This document shows positions 7,228-14,993 of a stretch of DNA of 64,000 bases, in pieces (position 1 is the first letter of the stretch; each line of letters opens with the position of its first letter). Under the pieces are notes generated by a model. The model saw only the letters and a list, made by a program, of their open reading frames with translations. It ran no database searches and had not been told where the DNA came from. The stretch lies in assembly GCF_009915685.1 (NCBI RefSeq), contig NZ_JAABLP010000001.1. One strand, given 5' to 3'. Source of the stretch: Pannonibacter tanglangensis. GTDB lineage: Bacteria; Pseudomonadota; Alphaproteobacteria; Rhizobiales; Stappiaceae. Made by a program: the position numbers and the translations under genes.

Positions 7228-9177
7228 TCATGCGCCGGGCCATGGCTCGTAGTCGCCGGTCTTCTCAAGCGGCTTGAGGCGAATGCCGCGATAGACGGTG
7301 CGCCCGTCGGTCTTGGCCTTGCGGAAGCCCTTTTTCACCGCCTTCATGGGCAGCTGCCGGGTGAAGGTGCTGGCGTTCCAGATGTTGACGCCCTGCCCCT
7401 CGCAGAACACCTTGAACCGGGTGTAGAGATCGCCAGGCGAGGCCGTGTCGTTGTCATCCCCGGTCACCTGGCATTCCGCGTCGATGAAGGCCCCGATCGG
7501 GTCACTCTCCTCGCGGTAGGTGTCGGTTGCGGCGCGCACCGCGTCCGGGATCATCAGCCCGTGCGTGAGGTATTCGAGCGCGCCTTCCAGCAGCCAGTTG
7601 AGCACCCCGGCCCGCTCGCCCCACAGGCGGTCCGGCAACTGCCGGTCGACCTCGGCGACGGGGATCTGCACTTCCCACGGGACCAGCAGCACGCGCCGCC
7701 AGATGCCATCGTCGGCGCCGCGCACGTCCGGCTTGTGGTTGCCCGAGATGACCAGCTTGAAGGTCGGGTAGACCTCGTTGAACTCGGCATGCAGACGGCG
7801 GATCAGGATCGGCTCGCCGGAGGTGAGCGACTTGATCATGCTCTCGCGGAACTTCATGCCCTGCTCGGGCTCGGCGGCACGCACCAGGCGCGCGCCGGGC
7901 ACACGGGCGAGATCCGGGGTTGCCTCACCGCCCTTGCGCCGGTCGTCGCCGGCCAGCGTCTCGAATGGCACGGTGGTCGAGTATTCGCCCATGATGCGCG
8001 CGATCAGGTCGACCAGCGTCGACTTGCCGTTGCGGCCCTCGCCGTAGAAGAACACGAACACCTGCTCGGTGGTCAGGGCCGTCAGGGCATAGCCGAAGTA
8101 GCGCTTGAGGAACCCCCGGATGTCCGCCTGCGGCTGGACGCGCTCGAGGAAGGCCAGGAACGCCGGGCAGGTGGCCAGCGGATCATAGTCCACCGGCACC
8201 AGCTTGGTGATCATGTCCTCACGGACATGCGGGCCATGCTGGAGGGTCCACAGCCGGCGCACATAGGCCGGATCGGGGCTGTCCGGATCCTCTTCCGAGA
8301 TGAAGCGCATGGTGCCGGACAGCAGGTTGATCGCCAGCGGCTCGCGATCCATGTCGCGCAGCAGCTGCGACACATAGGGCTCGGCCTCACGCAGCATGTT
8401 GTCGACCTTGCCGCTGGATCCGGACGTCTTGCCATAGCGGCGCCGGGACGCGCGGCGCGAGGCAACGGCCTTTTCCGCTTCGCCGCCCAGGCGCATGGCC
8501 TCCTCGAGGCCCATGCGTTCGGATCGCTGCTCCGGCGTCTCGTCCTTCGGCTTCGGCCAGCTGCGCAGACGCCGCACGGCCTCCTTGCCCGCGTCAATGG
8601 CCAGCTGTTCGCGGTCGCTCGGGCGGATGAAGAATGTCTCGGCGGCGATCAGCTCCGAGGCCTGATGCGCCAGCTTGCGCGTCTCGGTGTTGTTGCCGAC
8701 ATCCTCGGCCCACCGCTTGCCGTCATAGATGTACCAGCCGACATTCGCGACATGCACCACGTCGGCGCGGAACCGGTGCAGGAAGCGCCGGCCGTTGCCG
8801 ATGTCGGTCTCCGGCTCGGTCGAGCAGACCTCGAGGTGCGGATCAGCGCCCGCGCCATCGTCCTGTCCATCGCCCGCGTCGAAGACAGGCTCCCAGTCGC
8901 CATCGGGCATGCCGTCGTATCCGGCGAGATCGCTGCCGTCATCGCCGCCCATGTCGCGCGCCATGGCGCTCTCCGGCCGGGGGTGGCGCGAGGGGGCAGC
9001 GCCGGACGCGCCTGCCGCGCGATGCGGCGTGGAGGCGTCCCAGGTGTGGCTGTCGGCGCTGTCGACCAGCTCGAGGATCTGGCGGTCCGCGTCCGACAGG
9101 GCCGGACTGCCGGCAGCCGGCGTCATTGCCGGGGCGTCATGCTGACGGCCCGGGCCTTGCGTCTTGCCCTCATCCAT
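7228..9177 (-). CDS. Phage/plasmid primase-helicase, D5/P4 family (SF3 helicase)
   Basis: A 649-residue replication protein. The N-terminal third is low-complexity and acidic, followed by a D5-N-like region (VGWYIYDGKRWAEDV). Then comes the SF3 helicase core: Walker A GEGRNGKST at about residues 378-386, a downstream RLVRAAEPEQG segment and the sensor-like KLVISGNHKPDVRG, ending in the DDGIWRRVLLVPW block diagnostic of the P4/D5 C-terminal domain. It should unwind DNA at the phage origin together with the primase encoded just upstream (8-base overlap). No separate primase active site is visible here, consistent with the split arrangement. Confidence 0.95.
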   Translation of the reverse strand: MDEGKTQGPGRQHDAPAMTPAAGSPALSDADRQILELVDSADSHTWDASTPHRAAGASGAAPSRHPRPESAMARDMGGDDGSDLAGYDGMPDGDWEPVFDAGDGQDDGAGADPHLEVCSTEPETDIGNGRRFLHRFRADVVHVANVGWYIYDGKRWAEDVGNNTETRKLAHQASELIAAETFFIRPSDREQLAIDAGKEAVRRLRSWPKPKDETPEQRSERMGLEEAMRLGGEAEKAVASRRASRRRYGKTSGSSGKVDNMLREAEPYVSQLLRDMDREPLAINLLSGTMRFISEEDPDSPDPAYVRRLWTLQHGPHVREDMITKLVPVDYDPLATCPAFLAFLERVQPQADIRGFLKRYFGYALTALTTEQVFVFFYGEGRNGKSTLVDLIARIMGEYSTTVPFETLAGDDRRKGGEATPDLARVPGARLVRAAEPEQGMKFRESMIKSLTSGEPILIRRLHAEFNEVYPTFKLVISGNHKPDVRGADDGIWRRVLLVPWEVQIPVAEVDRQLPDRLWGERAGVLNWLLEGALEYLTHGLMIPDAVRAATDTYREESDPIGAFIDAECQVTGDDNDTASPGDLYTRFKVFCEGQGVNIWNASTFTRQLPMKAVKKGFRKAKTDGRTVYRGIRLKPLEKTGDYEPWPGA

Positions 9178-10372
9178 GGGCGGCCTCCTTGACGTGATCT
9201 TTCACAATGTCGTTGAAATCCTTGCCCTCCGGAGCCCACGCCGAGCGATCGGTGAGTCCGGGGCGGGCCCATCGGGCCCGGGCGCGCAGGTGGACCTGCT
9301 CGGCCGTGAAGCGGTCGCTGTCGCTGTCGCCGAGGCGCAGAACCTCGGTCACATGCGGCGGCAACAGCACCGCTGAGTCGTCGTCCCTGTCCGGCACGGG
9401 GCCAGGGACCATCAGCGGCCGGCCCGTCTTGGTCTTCAGGGTCGGATGCGGCACGGTTGCGTCTGCCTTGCCGCCCATATGCTGCAGCGAGATCGACACC
9501 CAGTAGGCGGTGCGGGCATAGCGCTCCGGCGCACCGCGCATCTCGGACAGCATCACAGACAGGGTCGTCTCCCAGCCCTCGCCGATCACGATCCGGTCAA
9601 AGATGCGCGGCTGGTGCAGCACGATGACACTGCGGCGCTTAGATCCCCGGATCTTGCGCGAGGGCAGCGCCTCGCCGCTTTCCGGGCAGACGATTTTCAT
9701 CTTGCTGCCCGGCCTGAACGGGTCGATCCAGGTGATGTGCACGCCCTGCACCGCATCCGGCCCGAGGATCGGCAGGATCAAGGCAGGGCCGGAAAACAGA
9801 ACGTAAGGCGCGTCCTTTCCGGCCTCGTCCTTGCGGCTATGCCAGTACTTCATGTGCGGCACGAAACGCAGCGGGAGGGCAACCGGGCACGGCAGCAACC
9901 CACGCCCTTGCATGTAATCCGCCCCTTCCGTGCCGCGGACCCAGCCGCCGAGGCTGAGGATCTCGCGGGCCTTGCGGATCTCCCTGGCGCGTTCCTGCTC
10001 CGCATAGCGCTGCTGCTCGGCGCGCCTGGCCTCGCGCTTGCGTTCCTCGGCGGCCAGCTCCTCGGGCGAGGGCTGAGGCGCGTCGAGCCGCCCGCCCAGC
10101 TTCTCGACGGCTTGGTGAAAACTCAGCCCGTCAAGGTCCATGACAAAGCGAATATGGTCGCCCGACGCGCCACAGCCGAAGCACTTGTAGACGCCGCGGT
10201 TATCATCGACATGGAAGCTCGGGCTCGATTCCGGGTGGAACGGGCAGCAGGCCCAGAAGTCGCGCCGGCCAACGTTCGTCTTGGCGCGATCCCAGGTGAC
10301 GCGGCGGCCGACGATGTCGGACAGCGGCGTTGCCTTGATGCGGTCGATCTCGAGCGGTGACACGGACTTCAT
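9170..10372 (-). CDS. DNA primase, CHC2 zinc finger plus Toprim domain
   Basis: A 400-residue primase that makes RNA primers for phage replication. The N-terminal CHC2-type zinc finger uses Cys43, His46, Cys64 and Cys67 (CPFHPESSPSFHV and YKCFGCGASGD). A charged helical linker (about 105-140) leads to a Toprim domain with the glutamate in VIGEGWETTLSV and later acidic residues (VPDRDDD). Start ATG at 10372 has a GAGG site 7 bases before it. It is divergent from hicA, and one HicB-type palindrome lies only 34 bases upstream of its start, so the antitoxin may affect it. Confidence 0.93.
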   Translation of the reverse strand: MKSVSPLEIDRIKATPLSDIVGRRVTWDRAKTNVGRRDFWACCPFHPESSPSFHVDDNRGVYKCFGCGASGDHIRFVMDLDGLSFHQAVEKLGGRLDAPQPSPEELAAEERKREARRAEQQRYAEQERAREIRKAREILSLGGWVRGTEGADYMQGRGLLPCPVALPLRFVPHMKYWHSRKDEAGKDAPYVLFSGPALILPILGPDAVQGVHITWIDPFRPGSKMKIVCPESGEALPSRKIRGSKRRSVIVLHQPRIFDRIVIGEGWETTLSVMLSEMRGAPERYARTAYWVSISLQHMGGKADATVPHPTLKTKTGRPLMVPGPVPDRDDDSAVLLPPHVTEVLRLGDSDSDRFTAEQVHLRARARWARPGLTDRSAWAPEGKDFNDIVKDHVKEAAHG

Positions 10373-10405
10373 GCCGCCACCTCATCAATTTCCGCGCCAA
10401 CTTTT

Positions 10406-10466
10406 TGTGTATCAAATACACATTTCTTGCTTGCGCGCTCGGGAAATCGTGTGTATAGAATACACA
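10406..10466 (+). promoter_or_regulatory. hicAB promoter with two identical-arm operators
   Basis: Two 17-bp palindromes, TGTGTAT-N3-ATACACA, lie at 10406-10422 and 10450-10466, 44 bp apart (about four helical turns). A sigma-70-like promoter fits between and over them: TTGCGC at 10431-10436, 17 bp, TATAGA at 10454-10459, so the second operator covers the -10. HicB ribbon-helix-helix antitoxins are known autorepressors, which makes these the expected sites. The first palindrome also lies between hicA and the divergent primase gene. Confidence 0.85.
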
Positions 10467-10485
10467 TCGAAACGGAGAGAGCGAG

Positions 10486-10674
10486 GTGCGAAGCAGCGAA
10501 GTCATCCGGAAGATCGAGGCGGCAGGTTGGAGAAAGGTTCGCGTCAAAGGCTCCCATCACCACTTCCGCCACGACACCCGGCCCGGGACGGTCACCGTCC
10601 CCCACCCCAAGGCGGACATTCCGAAAGGAACGCTCGCCAACATTGAAAAGCAAAGCGGTGTCCGCCTCCGGTAG
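10486..10674 (+). CDS. hicA: HicA toxin (mRNA interferase)
   Basis: A 62-residue protein with GTG start preceded by GGAGAGAG. It matches the HicA dsRBD-like fold: SSEVIRKIEAAGW helix, then the KGSHHHFRH strand with the catalytic His, the TVTVPHPK strand, and an IPKGTLANI helix. HicA cleaves mRNAs and is neutralised by HicB, encoded 57 bases downstream. Together they form a type II toxin-antitoxin module that can stabilise the prophage or act in abortive defence. Orientation is opposite to the surrounding replication genes, as expected of inserted cargo. Confidence 0.93.
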   Translation: MRSSEVIRKIEAAGWRKVRVKGSHHHFRHDTRPGTVTVPHPKADIPKGTLANIEKQSGVRLR

Positions 10675-10731
10675 GCGGGCACCCAGCCCCGGATGACCCG
10701 CTAGCCGCACCTTGAGACAGGACAAGAGACC

Positions 10732-11130
10732 ATGAAGACCCAGTATATCGCCGTCGTGCACCAGGACGCCCCGGAGGGCGCCTTCGGCGTCAGCTTCCCG
10801 CATGTTCCAGGCTGCGTTGCCGTCGGCGACACCCTCGACGAGGCCCTCGCCAATGCGGCGGAAGCCCTCACCAGCCATCTGCAGGTCTGCCTTGACTTCG
10901 GCGACCCGGTGCCCGCACCGCAGGGCAGCGTCACCCGCGCGGATATCGATCCGGAGGGCTTCGTCCTGCTGACCCATGTCGAGGTCGAGCGTCCGGCCGT
11001 GGTCAAGCGCATCAACATCAGCATGGCCGAAGATCTGCTTGCCAGCATTGACGCGGCCGCCAGCGCGCGCGGCCTCACCCGCAGCGCCTATCTGGCCGAA
11101 GGCGCAAGACGGCTGATGCAGGAGGGCTAA
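10732..11130 (+). CDS. hicB: HicB antitoxin
   Basis: A 132-residue antitoxin with the HicB partial RNase-H-like domain at the N-terminus (FGVSFPHVPGCVAVGDTLDEA) and a C-terminal ribbon-helix-helix DNA-binding segment (KRINISMAEDLLASIDAAA). The first domain blocks HicA and the second should bind the two palindromes upstream of hicA. It follows hicA in the usual toxin-first order. Full length and intact. Confidence 0.93.
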   Translation: MKTQYIAVVHQDAPEGAFGVSFPHVPGCVAVGDTLDEALANAAEALTSHLQVCLDFGDPVPAPQGSVTRADIDPEGFVLLTHVEVERPAVVKRINISMAEDLLASIDAAASARGLTRSAYLAEGARRLMQEG

Positions 11131-11205
11131 GCCCCTCCCCTCGCCGGGTGCAGCGGAATCATGCAAGCTGACGCGCAGAACTGCAGTCTTGCCACCGGAG
11201 GCAGC

Positions 11206-11916
11206 ATGACAAAACTGAGCGACCATGGGGTCGCCGCTGTTGCCCTCTGCGCCGGCTCGGTGCTCATCGGCCTCTGCATCGGCGGCATGGTAACGAACTG
11301 GGACAAGGCGGCCGAGTGGATGAGCGCCACAGGCGCATGGCTTACAACGCTCGTTGCTGTCGTGTCCGTCGTGTTCATCTATCGAGAATTCAGGGCAACA
11401 CAGGACGACGGGGCAAAACGCGACATCGTGACGATAACCAATGCCCGCCATCTTCCGCGCCGAATACGGACAGAGATGCGCGCCTATCTCACCGCCCTGG
11501 ATCGGCCGTATACCGAGATCGAGCAACTGATTGAAGGCGCACAAATCGGATATCGAGACCTTTGCAATCTCGCTCCGTTGCACTTGCCACCCAATCCGCT
11601 GGCCGATGATCTCAGACTGGCCATTACCGGTCAGGCACTTGCCGAGCGGTTGGCCGGCCCTCACAAGGGCTGCGAAACGCTTGCCGAACGACTGAGCGCC
11701 GTTACAAAAATCGAAGCATCTGACACGCAAGGGAAGGAGCGCGCGCTCATCGCATGTCAGCGGTCGTTCAAACGGAAAGAAGCCCTGCTCGAAGATGCTC
11801 GCATAGAGGTGCGCGCTCTGATCGAAACCGCAACGCTCTACATTGCCGCTCTTGATGAAGCCGAACTGCGGATCACGGCCCAGCTGGTCGGGCACAAATC
11901 GAAACGCGCTGAATAG
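11206..11916 (+). CDS. Membrane protein of unknown function, prophage cargo
   Basis: A 236-residue protein. I place the start at ATG 11206, which has GGAGG four bases before it, although an in-frame ATG exists at 11161. Two hydrophobic helices (about residues 8-30 and 43-61) are followed by a long, charged, helix-rich cytoplasmic part with no known motif. It lies 75 bases after hicB on the same strand and is clearly richer in A/T than its neighbours, which suggests separate acquisition (a moron). Two-helix anchors with helical cytoplasmic domains occur among superinfection-exclusion and defence proteins, but that role is only a guess. Confidence 0.75.
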   Translation: MTKLSDHGVAAVALCAGSVLIGLCIGGMVTNWDKAAEWMSATGAWLTTLVAVVSVVFIYREFRATQDDGAKRDIVTITNARHLPRRIRTEMRAYLTALDRPYTEIEQLIEGAQIGYRDLCNLAPLHLPPNPLADDLRLAITGQALAERLAGPHKGCETLAERLSAVTKIEASDTQGKERALIACQRSFKRKEALLEDARIEVRALIETATLYIAALDEAELRITAQLVGHKSKRAE

Positions 11917-11959
11917 CGCATCGCCAAGCCCGCCCATCGGCGCGAAGTCGCTCAAAAGG

Positions 11960-12685
11960 TCACGCATCACCAGCCTCCTCAAACAAGGGCCCGGCGTCGG
12001 TGGCCGGGGTCACGCTGCGGGCAAGGGCGAGGTCGCCGAGGCGGCTGTGCCGCTGCGGGGCGCCGGGCGCGATCCAGACGGGCGGACGCGGGGCCGCGCC
12101 GTCGAGGCGCCAGACCACCCAGCAATAGGCCGTGGCCGTGCTCGCCTCCGGGTCCCAGCCGCCGCGCACCAGCGGGACGCGGTCACAGAAAATGCCGATG
12201 ACATGCGGCGGCCGGGGAAGGAAAAGCTCGCGCCCGCGCTGGATCGTCTCCAGCCAGCGCAGCTGGACGAAGACGGCGATGCCCACACGCGGGGCCAGCT
12301 CGAAGGCACGCTCGACAAAGCGCTGCGGCAGGTCGCCATAAGGCGGGTTGGTGATGATCCAGTCATGACCGCAGGGCGCGGCATCGGCCTCCGGCAGCGG
12401 GCGCAGGAAGTCCCATTCCGGCCCGGTCAGGCCGAAGCCCCGGTCATAAAGATCGCTCGCCAGAACCTGCCCGAAATACTCGGCCAGCGGCACGGCCATG
12501 TGCCCGGCGCCGCAAGCCGGCTCCCACACGCTCCACGCCCGACGCTCGCCAATCCCCAGCACATCGACGCAAAGCGCGCGGGTTGCCCAGGGCGGCGTGG
12601 CGTAATAGTCGCCATCGCCCTTCGGCGCGACGCGCGAGGCCATGACGGCGCGGGCATTGGCAACGCGCGGACCTGCCTCACGCAT
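11960..12685 (-). CDS. Phage DNA adenine-N6 methyltransferase
   Basis: A 241-residue class I methyltransferase. The SAM-binding motif I is EPACGAGHM (residues 55-63) and the catalytic motif IV is NPPY (113-116), the signature of N6-adenine enzymes. A YYATPPWATRAL segment near the N-terminus is typical of small phage adenine methylases. It lacks a clear large target-recognition domain and a partner restriction enzyme, so it probably modifies phage or host DNA for protection or for gene control. It shares an operon with HTH proteins and a GcrA-like regulator. The recognition sequence cannot be told from sequence. Confidence 0.9.
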   Translation of the reverse strand: MREAGPRVANARAVMASRVAPKGDGDYYATPPWATRALCVDVLGIGERRAWSVWEPACGAGHMAVPLAEYFGQVLASDLYDRGFGLTGPEWDFLRPLPEADAAPCGHDWIITNPPYGDLPQRFVERAFELAPRVGIAVFVQLRWLETIQRGRELFLPRPPHVIGIFCDRVPLVRGGWDPEASTATAYCWVVWRLDGAAPRPPVWIAPGAPQRHSRLGDLALARSVTPATDAGPLFEEAGDA

Positions 12686-13037
12686 GGCTCACCCTCGCGC
12701 GTTTGGCCGCACGGACGGCCATTTGCAATTGCCGTTTGTTTTCAAACGGTTTCACATCATGCATCTCGTGAAACAGGGGGGGCTCCGGGGTGCCGAGAGG
12801 GGCCAGCAGCTCAAACGGATTGAGGTCCGCCCAGATGCACAGCTTGAGCAGCGGGCCGATCTCGATCGCCATGCCGGCGCAGGCGCGCGAGACAGACGCG
12901 CGCGACACCCGCGTCTGGTCCTGCACCTGCTGCAGCGTCAGGCCTCGCTGCTGGATCACCGCCTTCAGGGCGCAGCCGAGGGAGCGATAGTCGAGGCTGC
13001 AGTGGTGTGCGAGGAGATGGGCGTAGTCGGGGTTCAT
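12678..13037 (-). CDS. Small Xre/lambda-repressor-like HTH protein
   Basis: A 119-residue protein with an HTH at about residues 23-65 (LKAVIQQRGLTLQQVQDQTR, then VSRASVSRACAG) and a basic C-terminal tail (KRQLQMAVRAAKRARVSHA). It overlaps the methyltransferase start by 8 bases and the upstream gene by 4, so it is translationally coupled. It probably binds DNA as a phage regulator; no specific homologue is recognised. Confidence 0.8.
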   Translation of the reverse strand: MNPDYAHLLAHHCSLDYRSLGCALKAVIQQRGLTLQQVQDQTRVSRASVSRACAGMAIEIGPLLKLCIWADLNPFELLAPLGTPEPPLFHEMHDVKPFENKRQLQMAVRAAKRARVSHA

Positions 13038-13318
13038 GCCGCCGCCCTCCCCTCGCCCGCCGGGCCCTCCGCACTGGCGGGCGCCGCACCGCCGAGGGCC
13101 TCGAGCGGGACCTCGTTCCAGCGGGCCAGCGCCACCTGTGCCGCCGCCGGCACCAGCGCCGGACCGCCCCGCAGGACGGCATTGACCTCCGCCACCCGCA
13201 CGCCGGCTTCGGCCGCCACCTGGCGCGGGGTCAGCCGGCGGTGGAGTTGCCGGGCCATCGTGAACAGCCGCAGCAGATGCGGCACGCGCTGGTCGGGACT
13301 GGTCGTGATCTCGTTCAT
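13034..13318 (-). CDS. Small HTH protein
   Basis: A 94-residue protein. The segment RRLTPRQVAAEAGVRVAEVNAVLRGG (written here only to mark the HTH at about residues 27-52) has helix-turn-helix character, and the rest is Ala/Pro/Glu-rich and probably disordered. It overlaps its neighbours by 4 bases on each side, within a tightly packed regulatory operon. A phage DNA-binding role is likely but the target is unknown. Confidence 0.7.
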   Translation of the reverse strand: MNEITTSPDQRVPHLLRLFTMARQLHRRLTPRQVAAEAGVRVAEVNAVLRGGPALVPAAAQVALARWNEVPLEALGGAAPASAEGPAGEGRAAA

Positions 13319-14109
13319 GCTGTCCTCCGGTAGTCGATGCCGCCCGGACGCATGGGGCGCATCGTCGACTGCCCGGACAGTCGCAGATCGGCCTTCAGCT
13401 CGGCGGCGGTGGTGTAGACGCGCTTGACGTGACAGGCGCAGTAGGACCCGCGTGATGTCGGCGCGCCGCAGAACAGCGCCGCAACCCCGCGCGGGTCGTG
13501 GCTCACCGGATAGCGGCAGGACCGGCCCGTGAGCTCAAACAGAGGCACGGGCCGCGCATCCTCCGGCAGCAATACGGGCCGCGACGAGGCCCCGGGGCGA
13601 TCCGGGGCCGCCTCAGGCACGGGGTCGGGACCGGACGCGGCCACCACACACACCGGGACAGCGGGTCGCCCGTCGTCCCGGCGCGTCTTTTCGGCCTTGC
13701 GGCTGACAGCGGCCTTTCCGGGGGACAAGGGCAGCAGGATCCCGTTGCGCCGGACGAAGCCGATCACGGCACCCCGCGTGACAGGACCATGTTTCACGCT
13801 CAGGCGGCCGGCGATCTGGCCAGCGCTCAGCCCCTCGGGAATGAGCGCCAGGATCGCCTCCCGTTTCCGGGCGGGCGGCATGTCGCTCCACAGCTCCGCA
13901 ACGCCCTTGATCGCGGCGGCGTCTTTCGGACGCCGCGCGATCAGCGCCACGCCACCGCGCAGGCAGAAGCTGACCAGGGACCCCCTGTTGATCGGGCCAT
14001 ACTGCGGGACGAGGGCGCTGACGATCTGCCCGCTCGTCAACCCGCGTGCCGCCAGCGGACGGATCAGATCGAGCCGCTGCGCTGGCGTGAGATCGAGCCA
14101 GGCGGTCAT
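13315..14109 (-). CDS. GcrA-like regulator with duplicated N-terminal HTH
   Basis: A 264-residue protein. Residues about 5-55 (LTPAQRLDLIRPLAARGLTS, YGPINRG) and 72-125 (MPPARKREAILALIPEGLSA, HGPVTRG) are two copies of a GcrA-type HTH. The C-terminus (about 190-240) has the GcrA-family pattern LFELTGRSCRYPV, LFCGAP and SYCACH. GcrA in alphaproteobacteria works with sigma-70 at promoters carrying methylated adenines, so its location in one operon with an adenine methyltransferase is suggestive. Host GcrA has one HTH; two are unusual. The linker (125-185) is Pro/Ala/Arg-rich. Confidence 0.8.
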   Translation of the reverse strand: MTAWLDLTPAQRLDLIRPLAARGLTSGQIVSALVPQYGPINRGSLVSFCLRGGVALIARRPKDAAAIKGVAELWSDMPPARKREAILALIPEGLSAGQIAGRLSVKHGPVTRGAVIGFVRRNGILLPLSPGKAAVSRKAEKTRRDDGRPAVPVCVVAASGPDPVPEAAPDRPGASSRPVLLPEDARPVPLFELTGRSCRYPVSHDPRGVAALFCGAPTSRGSYCACHVKRVYTTAAELKADLRLSGQSTMRPMRPGGIDYRRTA

Positions 14110-14633
14110 CAGCGGCCACCTTCGATCACGTTGAGCGGGGTCTTCAGCGCGGCGAGCGACATCCGGAACCGCTCGACCGACTTGCCGAGCTCGGCATAGG
14201 CGCGGTCAGCCGCCTCAGCCTCCGTCGGCGTGATCTTGCCATCGGAGAGGGCGGCCGCCATGGAGGCCATTGCCTCGCCAGCCGCCCGCATCGATTCGGC
14301 ATGCTGCGCGTGGACCGTGGCGATCGGCGCGTGCCCCTCGGCATCCGGATCGCCCAGGCGGCGGCCGTTCAGTTCGGCCATCACGTGCGTGACATACGGC
14401 ACCCCGCATTCGTGCTCGAGCACAAGCGCCTGGGCGAGGCCGATGATGTCGGCGTCGGTGGCCGAGCGCCAGCGGCCAACCTGGCTCTTCGATGCGTTGC
14501 AGAGCGCACCGGCGCGCACGAGGCCACCGCAGGCGTCCACGAGGTCGCGGGTGGCAGCCTTGATACGGTGAAACCAGGCGTCGGAGATTCCTGCCAGCGC
14601 GGTGGCATGGCCATTTCGACTGATGCTGCTCAT
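14109..14633 (-). CDS. CII-like phage regulatory protein
   Basis: A 174-residue protein, first gene of the leftward regulatory operon, with AAGGGA eight bases before its ATG. The segment RAGALCNASKSQVGRWRSAT is an HTH, followed by IGLAQALVLEHECGVPYVTH, a layout seen in CII/CP76-type regulators of phages. The C-terminal half is a long amphipathic helix with many Ala and Glu, consistent with multimerisation. It is probably controlled through the two TTCCC-N5-GGGAA operators just upstream. Assignment is by motif and position, not by strong similarity. Confidence 0.65.
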   Translation of the reverse strand: MSSISRNGHATALAGISDAWFHRIKAATRDLVDACGGLVRAGALCNASKSQVGRWRSATDADIIGLAQALVLEHECGVPYVTHVMAELNGRRLGDPDAEGHAPIATVHAQHAESMRAAGEAMASMAAALSDGKITPTEAEAADRAYAELGKSVERFRMSLAALKTPLNVIEGGR

Positions 14634-14667
14634 GGGACAAATCCCTTTTCATGGAACAGACAAGGCT

Positions 14668-14710
14668 TTCCCGACACGGGAAAAGCGGACTGCTTTTCCC
14701 GTCGTGGGAA
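14668..14710. promoter_or_regulatory. Pair of TTCCC-N5-GGGAA operators
   Basis: Two 15-bp palindromes, TTCCCGACACGGGAA at 14668-14682 and TTCCCGTCGTGGGAA at 14696-14710, have centres 28 bp apart and lie 35-77 bases upstream of the CII-like gene. The two are also arranged as an imperfect inverted repeat of each other. They differ from the CI-region operators at 15229 and 15264, so a second DNA-binding protein of the phage should act here. Confidence 0.75.
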
Positions 14711-14771
14711 CGGATCGGACTTGCGAGGATCAGCTCATCGAGACAACCCGGCCGGGGGGCCAAAGGCGATG

Positions 14772-14993
14772 ATGCACCGGCCCCCACCGCCCGAAGACGA
14801 GGGCCAGACGATGAGCGACACGAGGAACGACACCCCGGCCCGGCAACGCCTGCGCGCCGCACTGGGCCGCCTGGCGCTGGCCGAGGCGGTGCAGGACACG
14901 GTGAAGGCGAGCTTGATCCATGACGAGCCTCCCCTCAGCCCGGATGCGGAACGGGACCAGGCGCAGCGCAAGCCGCGACCGGGAGACAGCTGA
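14772..14993 (+). CDS. Possible small protein, plus strand
   Basis: A 73-codon frame starting at an ATG with AAAGG five bases before it. An alternative start at 14811 would give MSDTRNDTPARQRLRAALGR. The product is charged, with one helix (RAALGRLALAEAVQDTVKA) and a disordered tail. It would be divergent from the CII-like gene and overlaps the Cro-like gene tail to tail by 59 bases. Codon usage is coding-like but no family is recognised, so it could be spurious. Confidence 0.35.
   Translation: MHRPPPPEDEGQTMSDTRNDTPARQRLRAALGRLALAEAVQDTVKASLIHDEPPLSPDAERDQAQRKPRPGDS

Noticed and set aside
10369..11982. Long minus-strand frame (537 codons) opposite hicAB and the membrane protein
   Set aside because: It is the antisense shadow of three well-supported plus-strand genes and has no recognisable domain.
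14301..14993. A 230-codon plus-strand frame
   Set aside because: Most of it is a shadow of the CII-like gene; only the part from 14772 could be a separate small gene, and that is kept with low confidence.
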